64,000 bases of DNA from Sclerurus mexicanus (Eukaryota; Chordata; Aves; Passeriformes; Furnariidae). The stretch is taken from positions 1 to 64,000 of the forward strand of contig VWZF01004882.1 in assembly GCA_013396755.1 (NCBI GenBank). Reading direction: 5' to 3'. This document shows positions 22,601-31,461 of this stretch, piece by piece (within the stretch, counting starts at the first letter, position 1; every line of letters starts with the position of its first letter). Position numbers and translations under genes: made by a program. The notes under the pieces were generated by a model. The model ran no database searches and was not told where the DNA came from. It saw nothing but the letters and a program-made list of their open reading frames with translations.

Positions 22601-24192
22601 ATTTGACTTCCTCCTAGGAAATTCAGCAAGTGAAAACCCTTGAAGAATTAGAAGCCTTCATGCTTAAGCATGGTGAGAATATAATTGACACACTGGGAGC
22701 TGAAGTAGACAGACTTGAAAAGGACCTGAAGGTAAATTTTAACTGCTTAATAGGGAGTGCTTATTCTGTGATATATTTTAAATAATATAATTGCATCTAC
22801 TTTTTGGAATTTAATTTATAAATGTGGGAGAGGGAAGGGGTTGATATTGCTAATGCAGATTTTCTTGCTATAGTATTATTAACTAAGTTCTGACCACCAG
22901 CAAACCCTCACTTTGCCTCTCATCTATTTGTGTATTTTGTTCCATTTTATACCAACACAGAACAATATTTTCATTAAATATTGTGTCTTACTGTATTCTC
23001 AAGATATCAAAGCAAATTTCGATTTCTTTTTTTTAATCTGGTGCTTAGCATTGTATCAAATGTATCTATGTGATGGGAGTGTTACTCAACATCTTTTGCT
23101 CTTGTTGAAGCAGTGTAGTATTTACTACTTTTACAAGCCTCTCAACTTCCTTATAATTACTTTTTTCATTCTGCAATTTAAATATCCTTTGACTGATGCA
23201 ACAAAGGATTGTTTCCATTTTTAATTTTACAAGTATATTGTGGCTGTCAGTCTTACCTTTCTGGCATGAATTCAGAGCTACAAGTATACTGACTGCCAGA
23301 CAAATAAATAGTCCTGCCACGACTGCTTTTTCTGGCCATGAGACACCTCTCAAGAGCATGTTTGTCCTTGGTTATTATATTTGATAAACTAGTTTTAGTT
23401 TCTGTCCCTAGGGTCGTGCTGTTTAAAAATCAAAATATTATTTTTGAATTTAGTTGCACGAGCAGAATCAGTTCTTCATGGTTCTTGACGAGTCAGATCA
23501 TAACTAATTATTTTATAAGCATGAATACTGTTTTTTGGTATAGATGGTGATTTCAGCGATTGTACTGGTGTTGAATATGCTTTACTAAATATGCTAGTCA
23601 GGTTCACATGCTGGATGACTTTGAAGTCAGTGACTTTCTCATGGATTATACAATGCGCATAATGATGATAACAGTTTTCTACAATATTAGAAAATGCATA
23701 TTTCTTAATAGAAACAGTATTTTGAGTCTTTATAAATAGCTTCAGTGGCATAGAACAAATTATCTGAGCAATATTACCTGGTATTCAGGAAAGTATCTGT
23801 TAAAACTTTAAATGAGATAAGTATATATATGTTTATTTAGACACTTTTATATAAAAACTAACTGCTTTTTTAAAATCACGAGCTGCTTCATACTTTATAA
23901 AGCATAAGAACTAACTTATCTGTGATGTTGTAAAATATTTGCCAAAAAAATCGTGACATAGCCTCCAGAAAGGGCTTATAGTATGGGCAATGTTTGTTCA
24001 AAGTTTTCTTCATTTTAAAATAGTACCTGTTACCCATAAAAGGGATTTGTTATCCAGTTGTGAACATTATACCAGAAATATATTATGAGTAACTGTGTGC
24101 AAAAATGTAAATATTTTCAATATTTTTTCTTTTAAATTTTATTTCAGCAACGCAATCCTGATGTTCGTCATGTGGATTTGGAGATACTATAG
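1487..24192 (+). CDS. SLC30A9: SLC30A9 (ZnT9, mitochondrial zinc transporter), 17 coding exons, 5' partial
   Basis: Cation diffusion facilitator family member, known to export zinc from the mitochondrial matrix; older literature (HUEL/GAC63) also reports nuclear-receptor coactivator activity. I placed exons at 1487-1660, 3716-3778, 6840-6939, 8249-8341, 8709-8791, 9871-9929, 10639-10706, 12211-12313, 14266-14321, 15455-15590, 15984-16023, 16454-16525, 16933-17040, 17785-17950, 20616-20745, 22618-22731 and 24148-24192. All junctions are GT-AG and phases agree throughout, giving 536 codons against about 532 for the same part of the 568-residue human protein. Approximate visible residues: soluble N region 1-205, six hydrophobic segments 206-420, C-terminal domain 420-536. 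The second segment carries HSLAD (HxxxD metal motif, near 239-243). No stop or frameshift interrupts the frame. Exon 1, with the start and the targeting peptide, is missing from the window. Confidence 0.96.
3716..3778 (+). CDS. SLC30A9: SLC30A9 exon 3
   Basis: 63 nt between TTTTACAG and GTAAAG, entering and leaving in phase 1. It encodes QDTTNAGQ followed by LKQPIQVK, matching human LKQEPLQVR. It joins exon 4 across a split valine codon (G|TG). Confidence 0.88.
4285..5293 (-). mobile_element. Old LTR-type retroelement fragment (probable avian solo LTR) in SLC30A9 intron 3
   Basis: About 1 kb of GC-richer sequence whose wording matches a repeat I have met many times in bird genomes: a start around GTGGGTTTGACACTGGCTGG, then a block with ATTTATTGCC, then a CTCCA/CCACGGGGTCACA-rich array, then a tail ending GCTCGGCCTTGACCAGGG. 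On the minus strand there is an AATAAATAAA signal near 4471-4483 and a CA terminus at 4285-4286, so I infer an LTR oriented against SLC30A9. The far (minus-strand 5') end appears cut off near 5293. No retroviral coding region was seen. The family name is not assigned; a non-LTR interspersed repeat remains possible. Confidence 0.65.
4695..5060. repeat. Degenerate tandem motif array inside the LTR-like element
   Basis: Imperfect repeats of roughly 30-50 bases, each combining a CTCCAGTGTGGG-like piece, a CCCAC(A/G)GGGTCACA-like piece and TCCTGCCAG. Recognisable copies occur near 4842, 4905, 4930 and 4975. The units are diverged, so copy number cannot be stated exactly. Confidence 0.5.
6840..6939 (+). 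CDS. SLC30A9: SLC30A9 exon 4
   Basis: 100 nt after TTTTTAAG, ending AG before GTATGA (enters phase 1, leaves phase 2). It encodes KAVLKKREYGPKYTQNNFIT and then GVRAINEFCLKS, nearly identical to human ZnT9. This is the start of the highly conserved part of the protein. Confidence 0.97.
8249..8341 (+). CDS. SLC30A9: SLC30A9 exon 5
   Basis: 93 nt between TTGTTCAG and GTAAGA. It encodes DLDQLRKIKRRSPHDDTETF and then TVYLRSDVEAK, close to human DLEQLRKIRRRSPHEDTESF. Enters and leaves in phase 2. Confidence 0.97.
8709..8791 (+). CDS. SLC30A9: SLC30A9 exon 6
   Basis: 83 nt between CATGCAG and GTGAGT. It encodes SLEVWGSPEALARERKRRKE and then AEIKYRE, a charged, probably helical stretch matching human. 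Leaves in phase 1. Confidence 0.96.
9871..9929 (+). CDS. SLC30A9: SLC30A9 exon 7
   Basis: 59 nt between TATTGCAG and GTAAGA. The codon split with exon 6 reads AAT (Asn), where human has Arg. It continues LFRNQRLLWEYKEFFGNTK, matching human LFRNQKILREYRDFLGNTK. Leaves in phase 0. Confidence 0.94.
10639..10706 (+). CDS. SLC30A9: SLC30A9 exon 8
   Basis: 68 nt between TTATGTAG and GTAAGT. It encodes PRSSTATMFFKGPGKVVMVA and then IC, the approach to and start of the first membrane segment. Leaves in phase 2 with a split isoleucine codon. Confidence 0.95.
10883..10908. repeat. Compound microsatellite (TA)n(GA)n
   Basis: In SLC30A9 intron 8, about five TA units run directly into about eight GA units. 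Likely length-polymorphic. No function is implied. Confidence 0.85.
12211..12313 (+). CDS. SLC30A9: SLC30A9 exon 9 (HxxxD metal motif)
   Basis: 103 nt between TTGTTTTCAG and GTGAGT. It completes the first membrane segment (NGLNFFFKLLAWVYTGS) and encodes most of the second, with ASMFSEAIHSLADTCNQ. The H-x3-D here is the conserved zinc-site motif of the cation diffusion facilitator family. Confidence 0.97.
13450..13546 (+). repeat. T/G-rich low-complexity tract
   Basis: In SLC30A9 intron 9. Runs of T broken by G blocks (GGGG, GGG), nearly free of A and C on the plus strand. It resembles tracts near 14540, 15140 and 31360, and the complement-like A/C tract near 17.6 kb. Confidence 0.7.
14266..14321 (+). 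CDS. SLC30A9: SLC30A9 exon 10
   Basis: 56 nt between CTAAATAG and GTAAGC. It encodes ALLALGISQSARTPDPSHP, the end of the second membrane segment and the loop, matching human GLLALGISKSVQTPDPSHP. Leaves in phase 2. Confidence 0.96.
15455..15590 (+). CDS. SLC30A9: SLC30A9 exon 11
   Basis: 136 nt between CATCTAG and GTAAGC. It encodes YGFTNMRYIASLISGVGIFM and then MGAGLSWYHG, the third membrane segment, ending PVESLLW at the start of the fourth. Very close to human. Leaves in phase 0. Confidence 0.97.
15984..16023 (+). CDS. SLC30A9: SLC30A9 exon 12 (40-nt exon)
   Basis: Very short exon between TCTGTACAG and GTATGC. It encodes AYCILAGSLVSEG, part of the fourth membrane segment and identical to human over this stretch. 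Phase 0 in, phase 1 out. Confidence 0.96.
16454..16525 (+). CDS. SLC30A9: SLC30A9 exon 13
   Basis: 72 nt ending at TATG before GTATGT. It encodes TLLVAINEIRRSARAKGLSF and then YQY, matching human TLVVAVNELRRNARAKGMSF. The acceptor used is the CAG at 16451-16453. A second CAG at 16428-16430 would add 23 nt and break the frame. Confidence 0.95.
16933..17040 (+). CDS. SLC30A9: SLC30A9 exon 14 (fifth membrane segment)
   Basis: 108 nt between TATGTGCAG and GTAAAA. It encodes VQSRDPSTNVVLLEDAAAVL and then SVAVAATCMGLTSLT. The acidic ED pair sits where typical family members have the second HxxxD; here the His position is Val, as in human ZnT9. Confidence 0.97.
17602..17698. repeat. A/C-rich low-complexity tract
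   Basis: In SLC30A9 intron 14, just before exon 15. A-runs broken by short C blocks, almost free of G and T on the plus strand. It is the strand complement in style of the T/G tracts elsewhere in the window. Confidence 0.7.
17785..17950 (+). CDS. SLC30A9: SLC30A9 exon 15
   Basis: 166 nt between TTGTTTAG and GTAAGA. It encodes NPYYDSVGSLGVGTLLGTVS and then AFLIYTNTEALLGRS (sixth membrane segment), entering the C-terminal domain with QLQRLTELLESDPVV. Nearly identical to human. Leaves in phase 2. Confidence 0.97.
18600..19051 (+). mobile_element. CR1-type LINE fragment, reverse transcriptase region, broken
   Basis: Inside SLC30A9 intron 15. Translation gives RNKELADAINKN, then DPGNYRPVSLTSVPGKVMEK, then HSQHSFVRGRSCLSNLISFY and VIFLDFNKAFDPV, the reverse-transcriptase blocks of CR1 non-LTR retrotransposons. 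In-frame stops (for example TGA at 18725-18727) and a frame change before 18725 show that it is dead. Similarity stops at a single N at 19052, after LLDHLSS...DKHIMW. No CR1 3' end is attached. Confidence 0.9.
20616..20745 (+). CDS. SLC30A9: SLC30A9 exon 16
   Basis: 130 nt between GTTTCAG and GTATGT. It encodes AIHDVKATDMGMSKVRFKAE and then VDFDGRVVTRSYLEKQDIEQ, the cytosolic-type C-terminal domain, nearly identical to human. Leaves in phase 0. Confidence 0.97.
21690..21979 (+). mobile_element. CR1 LINE 3' end
   Basis: Inside SLC30A9 intron 16. It encodes the C-terminal end of CR1 ORF2 (RKEFFAVRVVKQWNRLPREV, then VDAPSLEVFKARLNGALRNL). The characteristic CR1 3' tail follows, with CTAGATGATCTTTAAGGTCC and TTCCAACC, ending in diverged copies of the short terminal repeat (ATTATATG, ACTCTGTG). 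CR1 copies are usually 5'-truncated, as here. Exon 16 lies between this and the other CR1 piece, so they are separate insertions. Confidence 0.95.
22618..22731 (+). CDS. SLC30A9: SLC30A9 exon 17
   Basis: 114 nt (38 codons, phase 0 both ends) between CTCCTAG and GTAAAT. It encodes EIQQVKTLEELEAFMLKHGE and then NIIDTLGAEVDRLEKDLK, a helical C-terminal segment nearly identical to human. Confidence 0.97.
24148..24192 (+). CDS. SLC30A9: SLC30A9 exon 18 (stop codon)
   Basis: Last coding part, after ATTTCAG. It encodes QRNPDVRHVDLEIL and the stop TAG, matching the human C-terminus (RNPEVRHVDLEIL). Confidence 0.97.
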   Translation, partial: QRNPDVRHVDLEIL

Positions 24193-27100
24193 ACTTGAAC
24201 AGGAGAAATCTTCAGCTTGCTACTCTTTTGGAAAGAAGTCATGTAAAGGGCTGAAAAGCTTCTGAAATTGCAGTGACCTCAGCACCATACCTCGCTTACT
24301 TTTGCTGTAGGCTTCGTGGACTGTTAGCACTGCTTCTGTTTCTGGAAGAGTGCTAGACTAGCAGACAGAAATTTCCATGACAAAATCAGTTTTAAAAAGC
24401 TACTTGAGTTAAATTCCACAGGAGAGTCTTGTCCGAGTGTATTTACTGTGATCCAGAACTTAAGACTCGAAGTTTAGTTAGGCAAATACAGCTGCCTGAA
24501 ACTGTACAACACACTTAGTTTTTCCATTTGTGTCCCTTTGCATTCAGTTTGCACTTCTTTAGTTTCTTTCAAGATATCATTAAAGGTTCTTGGGAGATAT
24601 TAAGATTAGCTAGGAAGAGTTTGTTCCAGTGGAACCTGCCAACCTCAAACTAATTGTAGTATTTCAATTGTGCGATTGTTTCACAGTTTTTCTTTTCTAT
24701 GAGATAAATTCTTTCAAATGGGCACTGGCCTTCTCTCAAGTACCATGACCTGGAAACCTGCTTTTTGCCACCATTATGATTACCAAGATTACCAACTCAC
24801 TTCAGAAAAATAAGGTTTTTCCCCTCAGTGGAGCCAGCTGTATGGGTTTAGCCAGAGTATATTAAGTTACTGTGAAAAATTACTGTGTACGATTTCGATG
24901 CACTTGCTTCTTTTTAAGTTTTGTTCTTTTCTTCCCTACTTTGACACTTGTTTTCTTATTTGTAAGTATCTTCAGATGTAATCTGGGAGATATTTATGGT
25001 AGTGCTTATTAAAAGTTACCTGGCATTTTTGGCTTTTTATATTTTAATAGGCTCTATTGCCAGATATGGTCTTTCCTAGAATGTGGAAGAGATGTAGTTG
25101 GAATATACAATAGTAAAAAATGAACTATTTATAATTAAACAAGTGAATACATTGTATTTTTAATTTATTTACCTCTAGATATTATTTGTTACCTGAAATC
25201 AAAGCTACTTACTCTGTGTTTTTATAAAAGTTGACCTTACTTGTTTGGGAAAGTAAAGTAATTATATCAGTGCTCCTCAACTATCCTGAGATAAGTGCTT
25301 AGTTTATAACTTTGCAATGTGAAATTCTAGCATTGTGTATAATTGGCCTCAGGGCTTTCTGCAGAAGGTACCCAAGTTGTACCAGATTCTTTGAGACCCA
25401 GTCTTTATTAATAAGGCCATGAGTACTGAGCACGCAAGTTGAAATATAAGTGGAATATATATGTATATAAATAACACAGGCAAATTTTTTATGCACTTTA
25501 ATGTAAAATAAGTTTTGCTCATGGGTGAGAGGTAGTAAATAACACCATCCTAGTAACTCAGTTTCTGAATAATGACTGACTTGCTGAAAGAAGAAATGTT
25601 GATATGAAACACAAGGCTTCAAAAATCAGTTTAAGATTAAATTATAAGCATTGCAGCAGATAATTGTGAAGACCAACATGTCCAGATTTGACTAAAAGCT
25701 TATTAGAATGGGTTTTTTTCATACTAAGTGTCACTTATCAGTGAATTATGAGAATTTAAAATAGCATGCCTTTTTGGCAGCTGCAAAGCACTTTGCATGA
25801 TGGTCATTTTAAGTAGAAAAACATTCCAGAATTAAGTTACAGATGGGACTTCCCATGCAGTAATTGTGGGGGAAAAGATCTCTTCAGTACCTTTGTCCAT
25901 AATCTCTATTCACTGGTGGCTTCTTTGTAGCATAGTACCTTATTATGTCTAGCTCAAAAGAAGGCTTGCTTTATCGGGTTTTCTCCTGTTGTAGAACCAG
26001 TTAGTATATTTAAGCCTGATGATTTGAAATGCAGTTTAAAGTAATTTGGAAGTCTCCCGTATCAAATAAATAAGGCATATTTTTGCACATTATAAATATT
26101 TACTTTTCTCCTTGCCCTGCCATGTAAAATTCATCTCATCTCAGTATGCACTCTGCTGGTGTTAATTTTACTCGTGAAGAGCACTGGAATCTGGTAACGC
26201 ATAACCTGTTTTCTTCTCCCTAGAATATTTATATGCATTTTGAATTTGAATAAACATGTTAATAAGCCAGTTATTCCAGAAATCTTAGAAACCTGAAGAG
26301 AAGTAAAACTGGGAAGATGTTGATCCTGTGGAGGTTAGTGAAGACAGCCAATGCGATCGAAGTGGTTTGTGTGCTGGAGTTACTGATGAATGAGTAGTGT
26401 CAGTATGCACTTTGCAGGGCAGAAGTTTCCCTGCAAGGTTAGTAAATGTTATCTCAATAGCAAAGTGTTCCTGTATCATTTTTAAGAGGAGACATGAGTT
26501 TATATTCTTGCAGGACATCTGCTCCAGAAGCCTATAGAAATGGGTTTTTTTCATTTATCAGAGTTGTAATTCATCTGAATTCTGATCCAAATTTCCTTAT
26601 TTGAGATGGAAGAATACCCATCCACAAACCTTTTGTTTGTATTCCAAGACAGAATTCAGTTCCTTGTCTCCCAGTTACATTACGGATTACGGGCAACACA
26701 ATATGTTAAATTTAAGAAGCCAGAACTCGAATGTTTTTGGGTACATTACAGTTGAACAGTTTGAGGACCCAGTTCCATTTTTTAAAGGGACCTGGATGGT
26801 TATGTACCACAAAAAGGCATTGCAGACTGGTTTTGGCAGTACCTTGTAAGTTTACATGCTGTGCAGATGAATGGAAATACAGATTCACGGAGCCTGTCAG
26901 GTTTGGAAGGCAAAGTAATTCCAAGATGTTACATTTTAATTTATATGTTACAATTCACAGATTGCTTTAACAGATTGGATGTTTTTACTGCTTTTTTCTT
27001 TAACTGTGTTTATAGTAAAAAACTTGAGGTGATGTGGGTCCAGGACTTAGTTTACTTTTGTTTTAATGTGTTTTTTTTTTGGAAAATGATTAGCAAATAC

Positions 27101-27280
27101 ATTTACATTATAGAATTAAAGAAAACTTACAAAGTGTGGAGGAGTGGGTTTTTTCTTTATCACAAATGCAATTACATAATGATTCTTTTGGACGGATTTT
27201 AAGCAAAAGGAGTAGGGATTTACCTAACAATAAAGTTATATTCTAGGGGTTTTTCAATAAAGGTGTGGTGTTTCAAAATA
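24193..27280 (+). other. SLC30A9: SLC30A9 3' UTR (extent uncertain)
   Basis: AT-rich sequence after the stop, without coding signal. Candidate AATAAA signals occur at 26065-26070, 26249-26254, 27229-27234 and 27256-27261. The true end could be any of these or several; an end near 26.1-26.3 kb is as plausible as the one drawn. Confidence 0.45.
27256..27261 (+). terminator. Candidate distal poly(A) signal for SLC30A9
   Basis: AATAAA followed immediately by a GT-rich GGTGTGGTGTTT stretch. A second AATAAA lies 27 bases upstream. Signal and downstream element together make this the best-formed of the candidates, but distance from the stop codon (3.1 kb) leaves doubt. Confidence 0.4.
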
Positions 27281-30220
27281 ATTTATTTTTGTAGACTGGC
27301 CTTGCAAGTTCTATCTTTCAAATTGTGTTCAAAATAATACTGCCCTCTCTGCTTTGTGAAAGACTGCTTACATGCTGTGCAGTGTCTCATCATTCTGTAA
27401 AACCTGCGATGTTTGAAAAAATTGTCTTACTGTTCCAATATACTGAATGATCTTAATGTATTTTAAGTCCAAGTTGGCTGGATGCTAATAATATACTTTT
27501 CTGTAGAATTTGTTTTTTCTGTAAAAGATAAAATTATGAAGTGATTATCTTTCACCCAGGAATGGATTTCAAGTCTGAATTTTCTCCTTTATACATTGGA
27601 ATTCAGTATTTGATGTAGTCTCTCTCTCCCCCTCCACTTTCTAAAGCATTTATTAAGGATATGATAGCAGTAAATACCACTGTATTACAGGGACTGTTTG
27701 CTGTTTTGTGTTCTGGTCTAGAAACAGTGGAGACTCATGGAACAGGAGAACACATATTTTTAAATTTGCATCTTCATCTTTTTTTTTTTAGGCTGTTTTT
27801 TCTGTCCTTGAATTTCCACACAGATTTTGCTGCTTTTTTAAAAATGACTCTTACTTTTAGAAGAGCAAGCCATTATGAGCATCTTATGTTTTTAATAGCA
27901 GGGCTAAATTCTACTCTTGGTCCCTGGCTTTTGTAATGTCCTTTTTGTTCATTTATAGTTGATAATAGTGATTGCTGTTTTCAAAGCTACAAAGCACGTT
28001 AGCCAAAACTGAGTTTTCTGATTCATGGCAGGTGCAGTTTTTTCAGTTATATCTGCAGTCTCAGTTTTTATTGAGATTTTTTACTGCCCCCTCTTTGATA
28101 AGGGAGAGTACAGGGAAGGTTTTTAGGTGTGTTTTGTCTAGGTTATACACTGATTGCAGTTCTGTGTTCTCTTTTTTTATCATTTCAGCTGCTTTTTCTT
28201 TTTTTCTGTAGCAAACAAAAAAATACAAATTATGGAAGTACCTCTAATAAAGATGAGTGCATCAAATACAGGCATGATGCAAAGAGTTTTTAGGCCTTTG
28301 TGTATTGAAAATGTGGTAATTTTTTAAAAATCTAAATGAAGCAATCCTTTTTCTGAAGTTGATTTAGATGTGTTCCTTATAGAAGAAACCACAGAAGCAT
28401 ATTGTTGAAGATTTGAAAGCAAAGTGTTTCCTTTTACTGTCATATGTTCTTAAGGCATTTTGGCTTTGGAGAACAATTGATGAATATTGATTCCTGTACA
28501 AAACCTGCACTTCCTAAAGGCTTACAGAAATGAATATAAAATGACAATGTGCTTTTTTACTTCTAGCTTAAGAAGCGTGCTGCTTCCATTCTTATTTCTA
28601 GGTCTGAAGAGAGGGTACCACTAACATCTCTCTTGCAGTTTACCTGTGCAATGTAAATGAGAAGCTGAGATGTACCAAAAAGATTTTTTTTTTTTAGAGG
28701 GGTTGTGTAGCTTAAATAATTTTTCCTTTCTTGTGAGACACAAATCTTTATGACATAAAAAATAAAATAAATAGGAATCCAGGCCTCAAAGCACAATAGT
28801 CACATTTTTGAAATGCACGTCCTTTGAGGAAAATAAAATGTGCCAGGAGCTCTAAGTGATTGTAAGGACTATAGAAACTGCAGTCAGTCAGGCTTTGCTG
28901 AAGCGAACAAAAATAAACGAAGTGTGTGTTAAAAAGAACACAAGGAAGGAAAAGACAGAAGATGTTAAGCACTTGGGAATGGGAAAGGATGAAAACAATC
29001 TAAAAAACTTGTCCAGAAATGAGAAATGATGGAGAAGAAAAGGACAGTAAGAAATGGTATTTTATTAGAATGCATTAAACTAGGTAGTATGACATTCTCT
29101 TGTAGCAATATTCCAATAGTTGGGTAATTCCTCCCTCCCACCCCCAGCAAAACTCTTCTTTTTTTCCCATCCTTAAAATCAGTGCCTCTATTTAACTATG
29201 TCCTAATGTGGTGTTCAACCTTGCAGGTACAGACCTATTTGTCCTCTGAAAACTTAGTTTTACCGCTAAGTGTGATGGTGTAATCTCAATCTGCAGCTTT
29301 GTTGGTGAGGTATGTGTTTGGTGGGTGGAGGGTGTGTAATGTTAATTGTGGAAATGGGAGCTGGAAATTAATTAACTCAGACAGAAAATGATTGAAGCAT
29401 CATACTGAACATGTTACAGAAAAAAAAGGTGCTTTGTTCTAGTGTCTACAGAATTCTTGCAGTAGACTGTAATCATGGTGAATACATTAGTCCATATTTT
29501 TCAAGTTGCTTAGATGTCTGTGGATAAGCCAGATTTCTAATTAAATAACATTTTGAAAAGTACTTAAAACATTTAAAATGTAGTGTGAAAAGGATGTATG
29601 TTTTTTAAATACCACAGACAAATACTATAGCAGATTACTATAGATAGGTGGAAAATATTCTGTATCGCATTAGGTGCTTGTGGACATTTTCTGTGTAAGT
29701 CAAAGCCATCAATTAGAATAAAGGGTCTTGGTTACTTTTTATAAGCATTACACTAGCAGTAAGCCTAATTTTTGTGTAGCCAACATTCAAAGTGCTGTTA
29801 TGGGAATAAGGTGTCTGTTAAAATAGTAGAATACAGGCCCACGCTCTAGCATAACTTTGATTTTTGTAATCTAAATTTAGACTGTGTTTAAAACTTTTGA
29901 GGTTGTGATCAGCTGCTTCAAATCTGAAGTCAGAAGAAAAACAATGCAATGATGTATAAATGATGTAATATAAAGGGGATTTTAAAAGTTTCTTTTTAAA
30001 TTAAATATGCTGAAGGACTATGTGAGAAGTGTTTGAAAAATGCCCAAAGCTTTTGGAAAATGTTTTTGGCTATTGCCAAAATTGTATTAAATTTGAAACT
30101 TAACAGGGAGGATTTTTGCTGGTGGTAGAGCTTTCAAAGGACAATCTCAAAGCTGAAATCTATTTTTCCATGCAGCCTTTTAATCAAATTCACCACCCTC
30201 CCTCTTGCCCCTCCCTCCCC

Positions 30221-30241
30221 NNNNNNNNNNNNNNNNNNNNN
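30221..30241. other. Assembly gap (21 N) within a C-rich run
   Basis: Twenty-one consecutive N, preceded by CCCTCCCTCTTGCCCCTCCC-type sequence and followed by a C run. The true length is unknown. Confidence 0.95.
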
Positions 30242-31356
30242 CCCCCCCTTGCTTTATTGGCTTTTTCATTCTGTGTCTTGGTTACTCCATATTAGTATGG
30301 AGAAGTAATTTTGATTTGTGAGGTGTTGACATTTAAATACTTACCTGCGTATGTTCCTTGTTTTGTAATTATACTTGAATTCGGTACATTCTGTATCATG
30401 TCTGGAACTTGTAATTACTCAGTAAAACGTTACATAGCTGGTAAAGGTGGCCTTCTCTTAATTTAAGCAATTTTACATATATTGTAAAGGTAAGCAGTAA
30501 CACTGGCTTTAGGCAGCTGATGATTTGCTATGTTTCTGAATTCAAAAGGCATATAACTACTTTATGGATGCAAAACAAAGGTTATATTCATCTATTTGTA
30601 CTAGTTATTCAGCTTGCCTTTGTGATGCTGACAGTCCACACACTGTTAAGGAGCAACCTGCCCAGGAGAGCCAAGCTCTGTTTATTAGTACTGTGTACCG
30701 GCAACTCCCCTTTTCATCCTATTCACCCCCACCTTCCAAAGAGTGCAGTTTCCTTGCCAGTACAGAGAAAGGTCTTTCTGCCTGGCTCAGAGCTCCCACT
30801 GGCACTGTCTCTAGTTTGGACTACATGTCCTGATCCAGAAGTAAGGATGGCATGAAAAAAGGTAGTAATACAGAGGGGTTGCATGTGTGTGTATAGTCAA
30901 GGGTATGGAGCAAATTCATTGAAGAGATTGGGCTTATGTATTAGACTTGCATAGTAACTGTGGTTTCACAATTCCAGCAAAGCTGTCCAAGCCTCTTAAC
31001 AAAAAGCTTGAAATCAGTCAGCTTAGAAGAGATTTAATGTACTGTCTGATTCATTAAAGTGCCACTTTTTATCACTAATACTGATAAAACTTGTGATTTA
31101 TCCAGATATGGAAAGAACTACTTGTAATTGGGCTAAAAAAATCTGTGTGGTTGGAAAGTAAAGTCAAAAATGCCAAAAGCCTGGATGATGAAGTGGAGAA
31201 GCTTGAAAAACTGGAGTTTTTGTCTCTATGGTACCACATACCAGAAATAAGGTGTTCAAGCAAGATATTGCGGGAAAGATTTTGGCTATGCAGCCTGATG
31301 ATGTCCTGGTTGCTAAAGGTGTTTCTTCTCATAGTTGAGAGACACTCAAGGAATAT

Positions 31357-31461
31357 TTGTTGGCTTTGTTTTGTTTGTGGTTGTTGTTTTTTTGGTTTTT
31401 TTTTATGTGGTTGGTGGGGGTTTTTTGTTTGTTTTGGGGGTTTTTTTGGTTTTTTCCCCCC
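31357..31461 (+). repeat. T/G-rich low-complexity tract with G runs
   Basis: T-runs alternating with G blocks, including two GGGGG runs, nearly devoid of A and C until CCCCCC at about 31456. Its complement produces an artificial Lys/Pro/Gln-rich open frame on the minus strand. Confidence 0.8.
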
